This document shows, one piece after another, positions 16,769-25,494 of a DNA stretch of 64,000 bases (positions are counted from its first letter, which is position 1; every line of letters starts with the position of its first letter). Source of the DNA: Sutcliffiella rhizosphaerae (lineage in GTDB: Bacteria > Bacillota > Bacilli > Bacillales > Bacillaceae_I); contig NZ_CAKJTJ010000001.1 of NCBI RefSeq assembly GCF_917563925.1, positions 1 to 64,000 on the forward strand. The letters run 5' to 3'. The notes beneath the pieces are model-generated. The model did not search any database and was not told the origin of the DNA. It saw nothing but the letters and a program-made list of their open reading frames with translations. The translations under genes were made by a program, and so were the position numbers.

Positions 16769-18466
16769 ATGAATATTGAAGTTGTTTTTGATCATCAGTG
16801 GCAGGAAGAATTGCAAAAACGAATGACGGATGATGGTCCTTGGGCAAATTATGAATTATATAAATTGGCATTAGAAGTGGAAAAGAATCTAAGTATCCCA
16901 GCGTTTGAAGGATTATTAGCACCTGCTCATCTTCCACAATTAACACCTCTTCCACATCAATTAGAAGTGGCAACAAATGTAGTAGAAGAAATGAATGGTA
17001 AAGCAATTTTAGCTGACGAAGTAGGACTTGGGAAAACCATTGAAGCAGGACTAGTATTAAAAGAATATATGATTCGAGGATTAGTAAAAAAAGTGCTCAT
17101 TCTTGTACCAGCATCCCTCGTTTCTCAATGGGCAATGGAGTTGAATCAAAAATTCTACATCCCTGCCATCGCACAAAAAAAAAGTTATGTATGGGAACAA
17201 TGCGATGTCGTGGTGTCTTCCATCGATACAGCCAAAAGAAACCCTCATCGTGACATAATTAACAGTCTTGAATATGACATGGTTATCATCGACGAGGCAC
17301 ATAAATTAAAAAATAATAAAACCAAAAACTATGAGTTTGTCCAGAACCTTAAAAAGAAATTTTGTCTACTTTTAACCGCCACTCCCATTCAAAATAAAGT
17401 CGAGGAGATTTTTAATCTCGTATCTTTGTTGAAACCTGGCCATCTTGGAAGTGAGAGTAATTTTACAGAAGTGTTCCAAGCAAAGAATCGTAAACTAGAA
17501 AATGACGAGTATTTAAAGGAACTTGTCAATAAGGTTATGATCAGAAACCGACGCGGAGACACAGGTATTGAATGGCCAAAAAGAAATGTCAAGTCATGCC
17601 TCATTGAATTCTCGAAGGAAGAACAGAATCTATATGATGCCATTAATCAATTAAAGCAAGACCCATTTGTTCCGATTACAAGTCAATTTTCCATTATGAC
17701 CCTTCAAAGAGAGGCATGTAGCAGTAGGGAAGCCGTCTATTACACCGTGAAAAATATGATTGAGCGTAAACAGAACGAAAACCCCCATTATAAACCGTCG
17801 GATGGTCTAGTGAATATTTTTCAAAAAATTGACCTTGTTGGAAGGAACTCTAAAGCCGAAAAAGTGTTGGAATTAATAAATGAGGTAAATGATAAAGTAA
17901 TTATTTTCACAGAATACAGAGCCACCCAAATGTATTTACAATGGTTTTTAAAACAAAATGGTATAACCTCAGTACCATTTCGTGGTGGATTTAAAAGAGG
18001 TAAAAAAGACTGGATGCGGGAGCTTTTCAAAAATCATGTACAGGTACTGATAGCAACTGAAGCCGGCGGTGAAGGTATTAATCTTCAATTTTGTAATAAT
18101 ATCATCAACTATGACCTACCATGGAATCCGATGAGATTAGAGCAACGAATCGGTCGTATCCATCGTCTTGGTCAAGAACGAGATGTTAATATCTACAATT
18201 TTGCTACTAGCAATACAGTAGAAGAACATATTTTAAAGTTACTATATGAAAAGATAAACCTTTTTGAACGTGTAATTGGTGAGTTGGATGATATCTTAAC
18301 GAAGCTAGAGATAAAAAATCTGGAGGAACATATTCAGGATATTATGCTTCACTCAAAATCAGAAGGTGAAATGAAAATAAAAATGGAGAACCTCTCTTCC
18401 ATAATTGAATATGCTGACCAATTGAATAAGGAGGATGAACCCCATGCAGCAGCGGGAAATTCATAG
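16769..18466 (+). CDS. yqhH: SNF2-family helicase YqhH
   Basis: RapA/SNF2-like superfamily 2 DNA-dependent ATPase of 565 residues. Motif I is DEVGLGKT (83-90), motif II DEAH (175-178), motif III LLTATPIQNK, and motifs V-VI ATEAGGEGINLQ and RIGRIHRLGQ. Such proteins move on double-stranded DNA and remodel protein-DNA or RNA polymerase complexes; the target of YqhH is not known. I chose the ATG at 16769 (AAAGGA upstream); an upstream TTG at 16724 lacks a site. It overlaps yqhG by 23 bases, so the two are coupled and may act together. The gene is divergent from gcvT. Confidence 0.92.
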   Translation: MNIEVVFDHQWQEELQKRMTDDGPWANYELYKLALEVEKNLSIPAFEGLLAPAHLPQLTPLPHQLEVATNVVEEMNGKAILADEVGLGKTIEAGLVLKEYMIRGLVKKVLILVPASLVSQWAMELNQKFYIPAIAQKKSYVWEQCDVVVSSIDTAKRNPHRDIINSLEYDMVIIDEAHKLKNNKTKNYEFVQNLKKKFCLLLTATPIQNKVEEIFNLVSLLKPGHLGSESNFTEVFQAKNRKLENDEYLKELVNKVMIRNRRGDTGIEWPKRNVKSCLIEFSKEEQNLYDAINQLKQDPFVPITSQFSIMTLQREACSSREAVYYTVKNMIERKQNENPHYKPSDGLVNIFQKIDLVGRNSKAEKVLELINEVNDKVIIFTEYRATQMYLQWFLKQNGITSVPFRGGFKRGKKDWMRELFKNHVQVLIATEAGGEGINLQFCNNIINYDLPWNPMRLEQRIGRIHRLGQERDVNIYNFATSNTVEEHILKLLYEKINLFERVIGELDDILTKLEIKNLEEHIQDIMLHSKSEGEMKIKMENLSSIIEYADQLNKEDEPHAAAGNS

Positions 18467-19262
18467 ATTTCTGGAGCGTTATTTTTCTGCAAATAGTTGT
18501 GAAGTGATTGAAAACACAAATAGCCACCTTACTGTCCAATTAACGGTTGATATGGATAAGGAACTGATGAACAGACCATTTTATTGGCACTATCTTGAAA
18601 AAACAGGTGGAGTTCCAAACCCCATGAAATTAACGTTGATCACAGACAGCAATCTTGCACCTGAAGAGCTTAAAGGAGATCATGTTCACTTCGGATCACC
18701 AAGAATGCACCAAATATTTGAATCAACGAAAAATTTGGCTGGCTATATCCGTTTATATGAGAACGTCTCCACTCATCATAACGCAGGCCATTTCCCCCTA
18801 CATCCATGGATGAATGTAAATTTAAAAATAAGCTTTCAATGTGACAGGAAAAGAGATGTGATTAAATCACTTGGAATTCATCTTATTACCGGGGCAATTG
18901 TGGAAAATTTTCAAACTGAAGTGGAGAGGGTCAACCTTACACCGAAAATCCCTGACTTCTGCTTTACGATGACACCAATCATAATGCCTGTCAGCGGTTT
19001 GTCAAGACTTGAACATTATATAAATGGATATATATTAAGTCAGGACCATAAATGGGCAGAAGATGCTAGAAAAAGATGGGATAATGACAGGAGACTTCTA
19101 GAGCATTTTTATGAGGATGTGGATGAAAAGCCTAATTCTTATGAAACTGAAATGAAAGCCTTACAAGAACAATACGAACCAAAAATCCACGTTAATACTA
19201 TTAACGGTGGCTTGTTCTATTTAAGTCCTTCGTTTTTGCAAATGGTACACAGTGGTAGTTGA
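18444..19262 (+). CDS. yqhG: Conserved protein YqhG
   Basis: 272-residue cytoplasmic protein of the YqhG family, function unknown. It is rich in aromatic and charged residues without membrane segments. It is always found next to yqhH in Bacillus, which suggests a partner of the helicase. The start is ATG 18444, 9 bases after AAGGAGG; the ATG at 18435 overlaps that site. The stop lies inside a 10-bp hairpin. Confidence 0.88.
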   Translation: MQQREIHRFLERYFSANSCEVIENTNSHLTVQLTVDMDKELMNRPFYWHYLEKTGGVPNPMKLTLITDSNLAPEELKGDHVHFGSPRMHQIFESTKNLAGYIRLYENVSTHHNAGHFPLHPWMNVNLKISFQCDRKRDVIKSLGIHLITGAIVENFQTEVERVNLTPKIPDFCFTMTPIIMPVSGLSRLEHYINGYILSQDHKWAEDARKRWDNDRRLLEHFYEDVDEKPNSYETEMKALQEQYEPKIHVNTINGGLFYLSPSFLQMVHSGS

Positions 19263-19279
19263 CCGTTATCACTGTGTAC
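19245..19279 (+). terminator. Hairpin at the end of yqhG
   Basis: Perfect 10-bp repeat GTACACAGTG (19245-19254) and CACTGTGTAC (19270-19279) spanning the yqhG stop. No T tract follows, so it is more likely an mRNA 3'-end stabiliser or weak terminator. The remaining 140 bases to the next gene show nothing clear. Confidence 0.45.
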
Positions 19280-19419
19280 TCCAGATGATCCATACAAAGC
19301 AAAAGCTCAATGAACAAATATTTCCATTCTCCTTTGTTCCCTCTGAGGGTAAATAGTGAAAATCTTACCTTATTTGAATCACACGCGCCTAGACTACTAG
19401 CAGAATATTTTACAGAATC

Positions 19420-19719
19420 TTACGTTTTATTGAATAGCCAATATAAATGTAAAACACATACAAAGCTATAGCACGCTACAGCAATTATTGTGAATGATTT
19501 TAAGACGGTAGAGGTAAGGAGTTTCTTACTTTTAATAAAGTATATCAGTAGAAGGGATAGACCCAATTTCAACGTGATAAATATGTGCGGATTAGTTTCA
19601 TAGAGAGAACGCATTAGAGGATTGCTTTCTTCGATGAGTTTGAACGAAAGTCCATAAAATGTGGCAACGCCGTCAAAGATATTTAGAATAAGTAATAGGA
19701 GTAGTAGCTTTTTTATCAT
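19420..19719 (-). CDS. Small membrane protein (DUF5658-like)
   Basis: 99 residues with three hydrophobic segments (about 3-24, 46-63 and 72-93). The pattern FDGVATFYGL...EESNPLMRSL...LKLGLSLLLIYF resembles the DUF5658 group, in which conserved D and NP residues sit at the ends of helices. The function is unknown. The ATG at 19719 has AGAGGT upstream. The promoter is overlapped by two matched palindromes, so the gene is probably under a dedicated repressor. It occupies the place next to yqhG where B. subtilis has sinI. Confidence 0.75.
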   Translation of the reverse strand: MIKKLLLLLLILNIFDGVATFYGLSFKLIEESNPLMRSLYETNPHIFITLKLGLSLLLIYFIKSKKLLTSTVLKSFTIIAVACYSFVCVLHLYWLFNKT

Positions 19720-19731
19720 AGTAATACCTCT

Positions 19732-19805
19732 TTGTTCTTTTTTAAGAACAATTATAATTTATCACAGTAAGTAACGCAAACTTTTTTGTTCTTTATTAAG
19801 AATAA
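19732..19805 (-). promoter_or_regulatory. SigmaA-type promoter with two matching palindromic operators
   Basis: On the minus strand a -35-like TTGCGT (19779-19774) and -10 TATAAT (19756-19751) are 17 bases apart. TTGTTCTT-TTTT-AAGAACAA (19732-19751) covers the start-site region, and TTGTTCTT-TATT-AAGAATAA (19786-19805) lies just upstream of the -35, 54 bases centre to centre. This arrangement is typical of repression by a dimer binding both sides of a promoter. I do not recognise the regulator. The palindromes could also form short hairpins. Confidence 0.62.
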
Positions 19806-19893
19806 CGAATGGTATTCGATAGGATTTAAAGTTGCTGGTCTCGGATTAATAATACTTGTTTTGGATTTATTCCCTGTTTTATTGCCGCTCTAA

Positions 19894-19921
19894 CAAAAAA
19901 AGCAGCCACATATGGGCCACT
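19894..19921 (-). terminator. Terminator of the zinc-ribbon gene
   Basis: On the minus strand AGTGGCC pairs with GGCTGCT (two G-U pairs), followed by seven T. Confidence 0.6.
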
Positions 19922-19930
19922 TACTCTCTT

Positions 19931-20176
19931 TTAGAACCAATAATTTTTCATTTCCTTCAAAAATAATGGCGTAATTGAAAGTCCTGAACTTTCACCTATT
20001 ACCGCATCTGTTCCGCATTTAGGACAAATAGCCGTATCTTCATCGTCTATCCATTCTACTATTTCAGTTGGATGATAAACTTCTAAACAATAAAAACATC
20101 CACATCTATTATCCTTCTTTAAATGCTCCCGGTGATTACTGCTAAACCTATGAGCTGATTGTAAAGTACTTTTCAT
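19931..20176 (-). CDS. Small zinc-ribbon-like cytoplasmic protein
   Basis: 81 residues. CGCFYC and CPKCG provide four to five cysteines for a zinc knuckle or ribbon; the middle VYHPTEIVEWIDDEDTAICP and the tail GESSGLSITPLFLKEMKNYWF resemble a conserved but uncharacterised Bacillus protein. The function is unknown. The ATG at 20176 has GTGGGGTT upstream. It lies between the DUF5658-like gene and an AraC regulator and has its own terminator. Confidence 0.75.
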   Translation of the reverse strand: MKSTLQSAHRFSSNHREHLKKDNRCGCFYCLEVYHPTEIVEWIDDEDTAICPKCGTDAVIGESSGLSITPLFLKEMKNYWF

Positions 20177-20197
20177 GTTCTAAACCCCACTTCTCAA

Positions 20198-20230
20198 ATC
20201 AAAAAGAGCAGATAACATACTGCCCTCTTT
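20198..20230 (-). terminator. Terminator of the AraC-family gene
   Basis: On the minus strand AGAGGGCAG pairs with CTGCTCTTT around an 8-base loop, then TTTGATTTG. It starts about 10 bases past the stop at 20241. Confidence 0.7.
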
Positions 20231-20240
20231 TGCTAGCTGT

Positions 20241-21107
20241 TTACTTAATAGGAATCCATATTTCTGAATAAAGATCTGGACTGGACGGATCTTCATCGGT
20301 ATACAATTCAAATTCAGGTGTACCAGCATGCTCGTGACTAGTAGATGGAAACCATTCGGAGAAAATTTGTTTCCAAGCTTTCTTCATGGCATCTGGCATC
20401 GAACCTCTAACTTCAAATATCGCCCATCTTGATGCAGGTATTTCCATACTGTCCATCCCTTCAGGTGCATCACCTTCGGCTGCAGTTGCAACCCAATACT
20501 CAATAAGCTCCTTCTTTTTCATATCATCAGATGACACATTACAAACACCAAGGACACCTGTTACAGGTCCATCATTCCTTTGAAATAGTTTTGCTGTGAC
20601 TCCATTTTGATTCACCTCTTCCCATAACTTTGGAATCTCTGATGTTTGTGCATCATTCTCATAAGAAAAAATTCTCTTTACTCCCACTACTTTAAACGCT
20701 TTCTTGCTAACTACTTTGTAATTCATCGGATCTGCCCCTTTCAAAGTTACCTGGATGACCAGGCGATTATAGGATTGCAGCTTTCCTTGGAGCTTTCGCA
20801 CTTCTGTTGGAGAAGTCCCATGCTGACGGCGGAATGCTTTTGTGAAAGCCTCGGGAGTTTCGTAACCAAATTGAAAGGCAATATCGATGATTTTACGATC
20901 TGAGGTTAATAGTTCTTGTGCTGCGATAGAAAGTCGGCGGCGTCTGATATACTCCCCTACTGGTATCTCTGTCAGCATCGTAAATACCCGTTGAAAGTGA
21001 AATGGAGACATTGTTGCATGACGAGCAACTTCTTCGATGTCTATTTGCTCTCTAAGGTTATTTTCGATATATTCTATCGCTCTTTGAATGGATTCAACCA
21101 TTGCCAT
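20241..21107 (-). CDS. AraC-family regulator with GyrI-like effector-binding domain
   Basis: 288 residues. The N-terminal AraC DNA-binding domain (about 1-110) has two helix-turn-helices, DIEEVARHATMSPFHFQRVF and DIAFQFGYETPEAFTKAFRRQHGTSP. The C-terminal half (about 125-288) is a GyrI/BmrR-like domain that binds hydrophobic or cationic small molecules. Proteins of this type usually activate drug-response or stress genes. The ATG at 21107 has GGAGTGAG upstream. The neighbouring acetyltransferase genes on the same strand may be its targets, but no operator was seen. Confidence 0.88.
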   Translation of the reverse strand: MAMVESIQRAIEYIENNLREQIDIEEVARHATMSPFHFQRVFTMLTEIPVGEYIRRRRLSIAAQELLTSDRKIIDIAFQFGYETPEAFTKAFRRQHGTSPTEVRKLQGKLQSYNRLVIQVTLKGADPMNYKVVSKKAFKVVGVKRIFSYENDAQTSEIPKLWEEVNQNGVTAKLFQRNDGPVTGVLGVCNVSSDDMKKKELIEYWVATAAEGDAPEGMDSMEIPASRWAIFEVRGSMPDAMKKAWKQIFSEWFPSTSHEHAGTPEFELYTDEDPSSPDLYSEIWIPIK

Positions 21108-21185
21108 TTAGCTCTCACTCCTTACTTATATCCTATCAGGCAACTAATCCCCTGACCTGTTTAGAAATGCTCTATTTTGTCAGGT

Positions 21186-21989
21186 TTAGACAAATCGAAT
21201 GTCAGCTATTTTTCCCTTTTCTTTAAAGCCAATATCCTGATAAATTTTATTGGCAGCAGGATTTTTCAAGTCAGCATAAAGCATGGGAGTAAGCCTTTCC
21301 TCCAGAATGACTGAACTAACGTTAGCGACTAAAGCACTAGCATAACCCTGTTTTCTAAATATTTCAGGTGTAAATACGCCATTAATCCTTCCATGTCTAG
21401 GAGAACGGTGCGCAATATTTGCCATAGAGACAATTTCACCAGCTGCCTCCCATAGATACACATTTCCACTACGAATCATCCTCTCCGCTCCAGATAATTG
21501 AGATGATGGTTCAACATGCTCACCATATGCATCCTTCATAAAACCAGCTAAGAATGACGCCACCTTTTCTACATGATCTAGTTTTGCTAAAAGCAGATTT
21601 CCTAAAACCCCATGTACAGGAATCACTTCTGGGCATTCGTATGCTTCCATCCACATATGGGTATTCCATTGTTTATTGCGTAATTTCGCATAATAATCGG
21701 CAAACAAGTTTGCAACCTCTACTCTACCAGTAATCCCTGGAATATCTCGATCGCCAAGATGCTCCACTAGTTCATTAAGTGTTCCTTGATTTAGGATATC
21801 ATCAGATAACCAAATCCATCCATTATGGTCAGGTGTTTGCGCGAACACTAAATCTCTACCTGAATTTGTCAAACATACTGTTCCTTCAGTCTCAACAATT
21901 CGATGTATTAAATTGTACACCACTTCGTCTTTACTAAAATTACTTCCATTCGCAAACAATAAATCCCCTTTTTCAAATTCCATGAACAT
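21186..21989 (-). CDS. GNAT family N-acetyltransferase
   Basis: 267 residues. The C-terminal half is a GNAT domain with motif A RINGVFTPEIFRKQGYASAL (acetyl-CoA loop RKQGYA) and the beta-5 region LYADLKNPAANKIYQDIGF. The N-terminal half (about 1-120) matches no motif I can name and may shape the substrate site. The substrate is unknown. The start is ATG 21989 with GGGGAG upstream, 14 bases after the Nudix gene, so the two are probably co-transcribed. Confidence 0.83.
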   Translation of the reverse strand: MFMEFEKGDLLFANGSNFSKDEVVYNLIHRIVETEGTVCLTNSGRDLVFAQTPDHNGWIWLSDDILNQGTLNELVEHLGDRDIPGITGRVEVANLFADYYAKLRNKQWNTHMWMEAYECPEVIPVHGVLGNLLLAKLDHVEKVASFLAGFMKDAYGEHVEPSSQLSGAERMIRSGNVYLWEAAGEIVSMANIAHRSPRHGRINGVFTPEIFRKQGYASALVANVSSVILEERLTPMLYADLKNPAANKIYQDIGFKEKGKIADIRFV

Positions 21990-22003
21990 TGGTATTCTCC
22001 CCT

Positions 22004-22438
22004 TTATTTAACAAGTAAAGCCCGCTTTTTATCTGCTTCCAGTAGCCCTTCTCGCAACCAAATTTCTGTTTTCGGATGATGTAAAATCTCTTCGGTTGTC
22101 ATCCAATGAACTGCATCTACTTCATCTGGGCTTTTTGGAAATGGCTCTCCTTCCTGCCATTCACATAGAAAGATAATGTCCACGACTTCTCTACCATCTG
22201 GTAAAACAAAAGAAGTATTTCTTATGTAAGTCATTTCTTCACATGCAATAACACCTACTTCTTCCATTAACTCTCGCCTTAACGTTCTTTCTAAAATATC
22301 AGAACTTGCTCCTTCCTTGTCCACAGTCCCTCCAACAAAAGCGAGTAGCCCTCCTGCATGTTCTTCCTTTGTACTGCGTTCAATCATCAGCCACTTATCT
22401 TCACGATACATAGCTGCTTCAACGTTAATGAAAAACAT
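22004..22438 (-). CDS. Nudix hydrolase
   Basis: 144 residues. The Nudix box GGTVDKEGASSDILERTLRRELMEEVGV is recognisable but has a few extra residues between the first Gly/Glu and the REXXEE core (RELMEE). A MutT-like pyrophosphohydrolase is likely; the substrate is unknown. AGGAGGGA precedes the ATG at 22438. It is part of a four-gene minus-strand cluster (acetyltransferase fusion, methyltransferase, Nudix, acetyltransferase). Confidence 0.83.
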   Translation of the reverse strand: MFFINVEAAMYREDKWLMIERSTKEEHAGGLLAFVGGTVDKEGASSDILERTLRRELMEEVGVIACEEMTYIRNTSFVLPDGREVVDIIFLCEWQEGEPFPKSPDEVDAVHWMTTEEILHHPKTEIWLREGLLEADKKRALLVK

Positions 22439-22499
22439 CCTATCCCTCCTGTTTTTAGATAATTGGCAATCCCGAAATTCTCTCTAACAATATACGTCC

Positions 22500-23264
22500 C
22501 TACTTACGTGCTTTTATAATAAGTGTAGAAGGGAACTTTCTCGCTTTGTTTAATGAATAGTAACGATCCGTAATAGGGGCATCCTCTCCATCAAACCGCT
22601 CCCCAACCTCACTTTCTACTACTCTTTCAATAACAAATCCTGCATAAATCAGTTCATTTATGAACGTACTTAACTTACGGGTGTGGATTACCATTGGGGC
22701 ATCCTCTCCCTTAAACCTTTCAAAGCTTTGAGTTCCTTCATTTTGATAATTTCCATCGAGTGTTAAAATACCTGCTTCACTTTTAATATGAGCGTATAAG
22801 GGATGGTCCCAACTGAACACAAAGGTTCCTCCTGGCTTCAAATAGGAGTAAATAAGCTGCAAGGTACTTGTTAAATCTGTTGTCCAACCTAGTGCATAGA
22901 TGGAATAGACACAATCAAAATAAGTTTTAGGAAGCCCGATATCTTCTTCCATTGCTGCGTTGTACAGTTTCGGATTGTAACCCATTAAGGTTTTTTCTGC
23001 TGCCCGCTTTTGTTCTGTGGAGAGGTCGACTCCCCACAGCTCACTCACTCCTTTAATATCACGCATATATTTAAGTGAATGTCCGCTACCATAGCCGATA
23101 TCTAGAACAATCTTTTGCTGCAAATCATCCAAAAGATGCAGCTCATCTTCTGTTTGTGCAAAAGGTCCATAGCTTGGTAATGCATCCACACCATTAAAGT
23201 GATGGGCAACCTTATCCCAGCTTTTTTTATTATTGCTCAATACGTGATTCACCCATATCCCCAT
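22500..23264 (-). CDS. Class I SAM-dependent methyltransferase
   Basis: 254 residues, Rossmann-fold methyltransferase. Motif I is IVLDIGYGSGHSLKYM (about 50-65) and post-I is LWGVDLSTEQ; FDCVYSIYALGW and LKPGGTFVFSWDHP are motifs II-III. GEDAPM and GEDAPI near the end recall small-molecule methyltransferases, but no substrate is assignable. The start is uncertain: ATG 23264 directly follows the upstream gene stop with a poor ribosome site; a GTG at 23252 is an alternative. It lies 2 bases after the acetyltransferase fusion, so it is coupled to it. Confidence 0.83.
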   Translation of the reverse strand: MGIWVNHVLSNNKKSWDKVAHHFNGVDALPSYGPFAQTEDELHLLDDLQQKIVLDIGYGSGHSLKYMRDIKGVSELWGVDLSTEQKRAAEKTLMGYNPKLYNAAMEEDIGLPKTYFDCVYSIYALGWTTDLTSTLQLIYSYLKPGGTFVFSWDHPLYAHIKSEAGILTLDGNYQNEGTQSFERFKGEDAPMVIHTRKLSTFINELIYAGFVIERVVESEVGERFDGEDAPITDRYYSLNKARKFPSTLIIKARK

Positions 23265-23266
23265 CC

Positions 23267-24178
23267 TTACTCTATCGATTTAATAAAAGCGATTAATCTA
23301 CTTGATTCTTGGAATCCTAGACTTGTGTGAAAATAATAGCTTATCTCGTTCTCCAAATGAATGTCAGATCCAATTTGTTGGCACCCCCTAGCTTTAAGCC
23401 ATGATTCTCCTGCATGTAATAGCTTTTTGGAAAAGCCTTTTCTACGATGTTCCTCTAACACAAATACACCTTCCACATAACCTGTTGGACTAGACTCAGA
23501 GCCCTCCACATAATCCTCTCTTATCGAAAGATGCATAAATGCAACAATCTCGTTATTCTCCTTGTAAAATAAAATTCGGTTGCGACTTGATGGTACAATA
23601 TCGTGATATGTTGCTGCCAAATCCTCTTTTGTGCTCGTTGGCCATAAGGAGTGGGCAAGCTCTACATAATGTTTTTTGTGAGCGATAGTAGCTAAAACAA
23701 TATGGTTTGTATCGTTTTCTGAGACACCCAATTCCAGTCTTGCCATCTGCTCCCCCCATGTAGCCATATCTGTTTCAACAAATCCCGCTTTTAAGTATAG
23801 TTGCTTTGCAACAAGATTTTCAGGCTCATAACTAATCATTACATAGGGGATGGATCTACCAATGTTATCCGTATTAATATCGTTCAACACCTCATGTAAT
23901 GCTGCCTTCCCATATCCTTTACCTTGATGAGATTTATCCACCATTAATCGTGTAATCCAATAGTTACCATCATCAGAATCAACTCCGTATAATGCAAAGC
24001 CTACCATCGCTTCGCCTTTAAATACTCCCATCGCCTTAAAGTCTGGCAGAAATTGTGCTTGTGCTATCGAGTATAGATTAGAGGCAACAAAATTTTTCTG
24101 TGCTTCTCTTACATTTAAGTTTATTGCTTTTTCCCAGTTCTTTTCCGTAATTGGTTTTAATGAAAATATTTCTCCCAT
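23267..24178 (-). CDS. Double GNAT acetyltransferase: polyamine-type domain fused to AAC(6')-like domain
   Basis: 303 residues in one uninterrupted frame. Residues 1-152 form a GNAT domain like spermine/spermidine acetyltransferases (BltD type) with motif A MVDKSHQGKGYGKAA and YLKAGFVETD. Residues about 160-303 resemble aminoglycoside 6'-N-acetyltransferases: AHSLWPTSTKEDL, REDYVEGSESSPTGYVEGVFV, RRKGFSKKLL, GCQQIGSDIHLEN and HTSLGFQESSRLIAFIK follow the AAC(6')-I pattern. Each half keeps its acetyl-CoA loop (QGKGYG, RRKGFS). Whether it acts on polyamines, aminoglycosides or neither is not shown by sequence. It is the first gene of the minus-strand cluster down to 21186. Confidence 0.86.
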   Translation of the reverse strand: MGEIFSLKPITEKNWEKAINLNVREAQKNFVASNLYSIAQAQFLPDFKAMGVFKGEAMVGFALYGVDSDDGNYWITRLMVDKSHQGKGYGKAALHEVLNDINTDNIGRSIPYVMISYEPENLVAKQLYLKAGFVETDMATWGEQMARLELGVSENDTNHIVLATIAHKKHYVELAHSLWPTSTKEDLAATYHDIVPSSRNRILFYKENNEIVAFMHLSIREDYVEGSESSPTGYVEGVFVLEEHRRKGFSKKLLHAGESWLKARGCQQIGSDIHLENEISYYFHTSLGFQESSRLIAFIKSIE

Positions 24179-24299
24179 ATTCCTTCCCTCTTTTTTCTAT
24201 TTGTTTATCTCAAAAGTTAGTAATTCGATGTAATAGTTGAATAATCCTTTTCATATTTGTAGGTAGTGCTATTTACAAATTTGAAAAGGGTGATTTACT

Positions 24300-25478
24300 A
24301 TGGCAACACATGATCCCAGAATTCCACAGCCGATCAGAAGTGACGGTGCTGGAGCTCCCGATTATGGCCCTCGTAACGTGTTAAGAGACATTCAGAATCC
24401 AGATTTACTCGTTCCCCCGAAAACTGATGCTGGTACAGTCACTAATCTACGATTTTCCTTTTCTGATACGTCCATGATTTTAAAACATGGTGGATGGTCT
24501 CGTGAAATTACTGCCCGAGAGCTTCCAATTGCTACTACTCTAGCTGGTGTTAATATGAGCCTGACTGCAGGCGGAGTCCGTGAGCTTCACTGGCATAAGG
24601 AAGCCGAGTGGGCTTATATGATCTTAGGGCGAGCTCGGATAACGGCCGTTGATCAAAATGGTAGAAATTTTATCGCTGATATTGGCCCAGGAGATCTATG
24701 GTATTTCCCACCTGGAATTCCCCATTCCATACAAGGGCTAGAACAATGTGAGTTTCTATTAGTCTTTGATAATGGAAACTTTTCAGATTTAAGTACACTT
24801 TCGATTTCAGATTGGTTTGCACACACACCACCGGAAGTTCTTTCTGCTAATTTCGGAGTTCCCGAAAGTAGATTTGATAAACAGCCAGGCAAACAAGTTT
24901 ATATTTACCAAGATGATGTTCCTGGACCAATTCACTCCCAAAAAATCAACTCACCAGCAGGTGAAGTACCGCATCCTTTTAAGTACGAACTGCTTAAACA
25001 ACCTCCACTAGAATTTTCTGGAGGCTCTGTTCGGATCGTTGATTCATCGGTTTTCAAAATATCCAAAACCATTGCTGCAGCACTTATAGAGATAAAGCCT
25101 GGGGGCATGAGAGAACTACATTGGCATCCAAACAATGATGAATGGCAATACTATTTAACTGGTAAAGCACGTATGACTGTTTTTTTCGGTAACGGCACAG
25201 CAAGGACATTTGATTACCAAGCTGGTGATGTTGGCTATGTTCCGTTCGCAACTGGCCATTATGTGCAGAACACGGGGAATGATACAGTTTGGTTTCTTGA
25301 AATGTTCAAAAGCGATCGCTTTGCCGATATTTCGCTTGCACAATGGATGGCTCTTACCCCTACTCAACTTGTGGACAGCAATGTACGTGTTCCATCCTCT
25401 TTTTCAAAAAATATTAAAAAAGACAAAGTGCCAGTTGTAAAATATCCCCCATATACGTATAAACAGAAACATGATTAG
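24300..25478 (+). CDS. Bicupin oxalate decarboxylase-like protein (OxdC/OxdD family)
   Basis: 392 residues, two cupin domains, each with a manganese site: LHWHKEAEW (His97, His99, Glu103) with His142 in PPGIPHS, and [10 protein letters not shown] with GHYVQ. This is the architecture of B. subtilis OxdC/OxdD, which convert oxalate to formate and CO2; OxdD is a spore-coat component there. The flexible lid that reads SENST in OxdC is SDLST here (162-166), so the catalytic lid Glu is replaced by Asp. No signal peptide. The ATG at 24300 follows AAAGGGTG. It is a single gene, convergent with the next. Confidence 0.9.
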   Translation: MATHDPRIPQPIRSDGAGAPDYGPRNVLRDIQNPDLLVPPKTDAGTVTNLRFSFSDTSMILKHGGWSREITARELPIATTLAGVNMSLTAGGVRELHWHKEAEWAYMILGRARITAVDQNGRNFIADIGPGDLWYFPPGIPHSIQGLEQCEFLLVFDNGNFSDLSTLSISDWFAHTPPEVLSANFGVPESRFDKQPGKQVYIYQDDVPGPIHSQKINSPAGEVPHPFKYELLKQPPLEFSGGSVRIVDSSVFKISKTIAAALIEIKPGGMRELHWHPNNDEWQYYLTGKARMTVFFGNGTARTFDYQAGDVGYVPFATGHYVQNTGNDTVWFLEMFKSDRFADISLAQWMALTPTQLVDSNVRVPSSFSKNIKKDKVPVVKYPPYTYKQKHD

Positions 25479-25494
25479 TATACAAAGTGCGCAC

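Noticed and set aside
24240-24262. SigmaE/SigmaK-like promoter upstream of the oxalate decarboxylase-like gene
   Set aside because: ATA-N16-CATA is present, but the rest of the -10 does not match, so it is no better than chance in AT-rich DNA.
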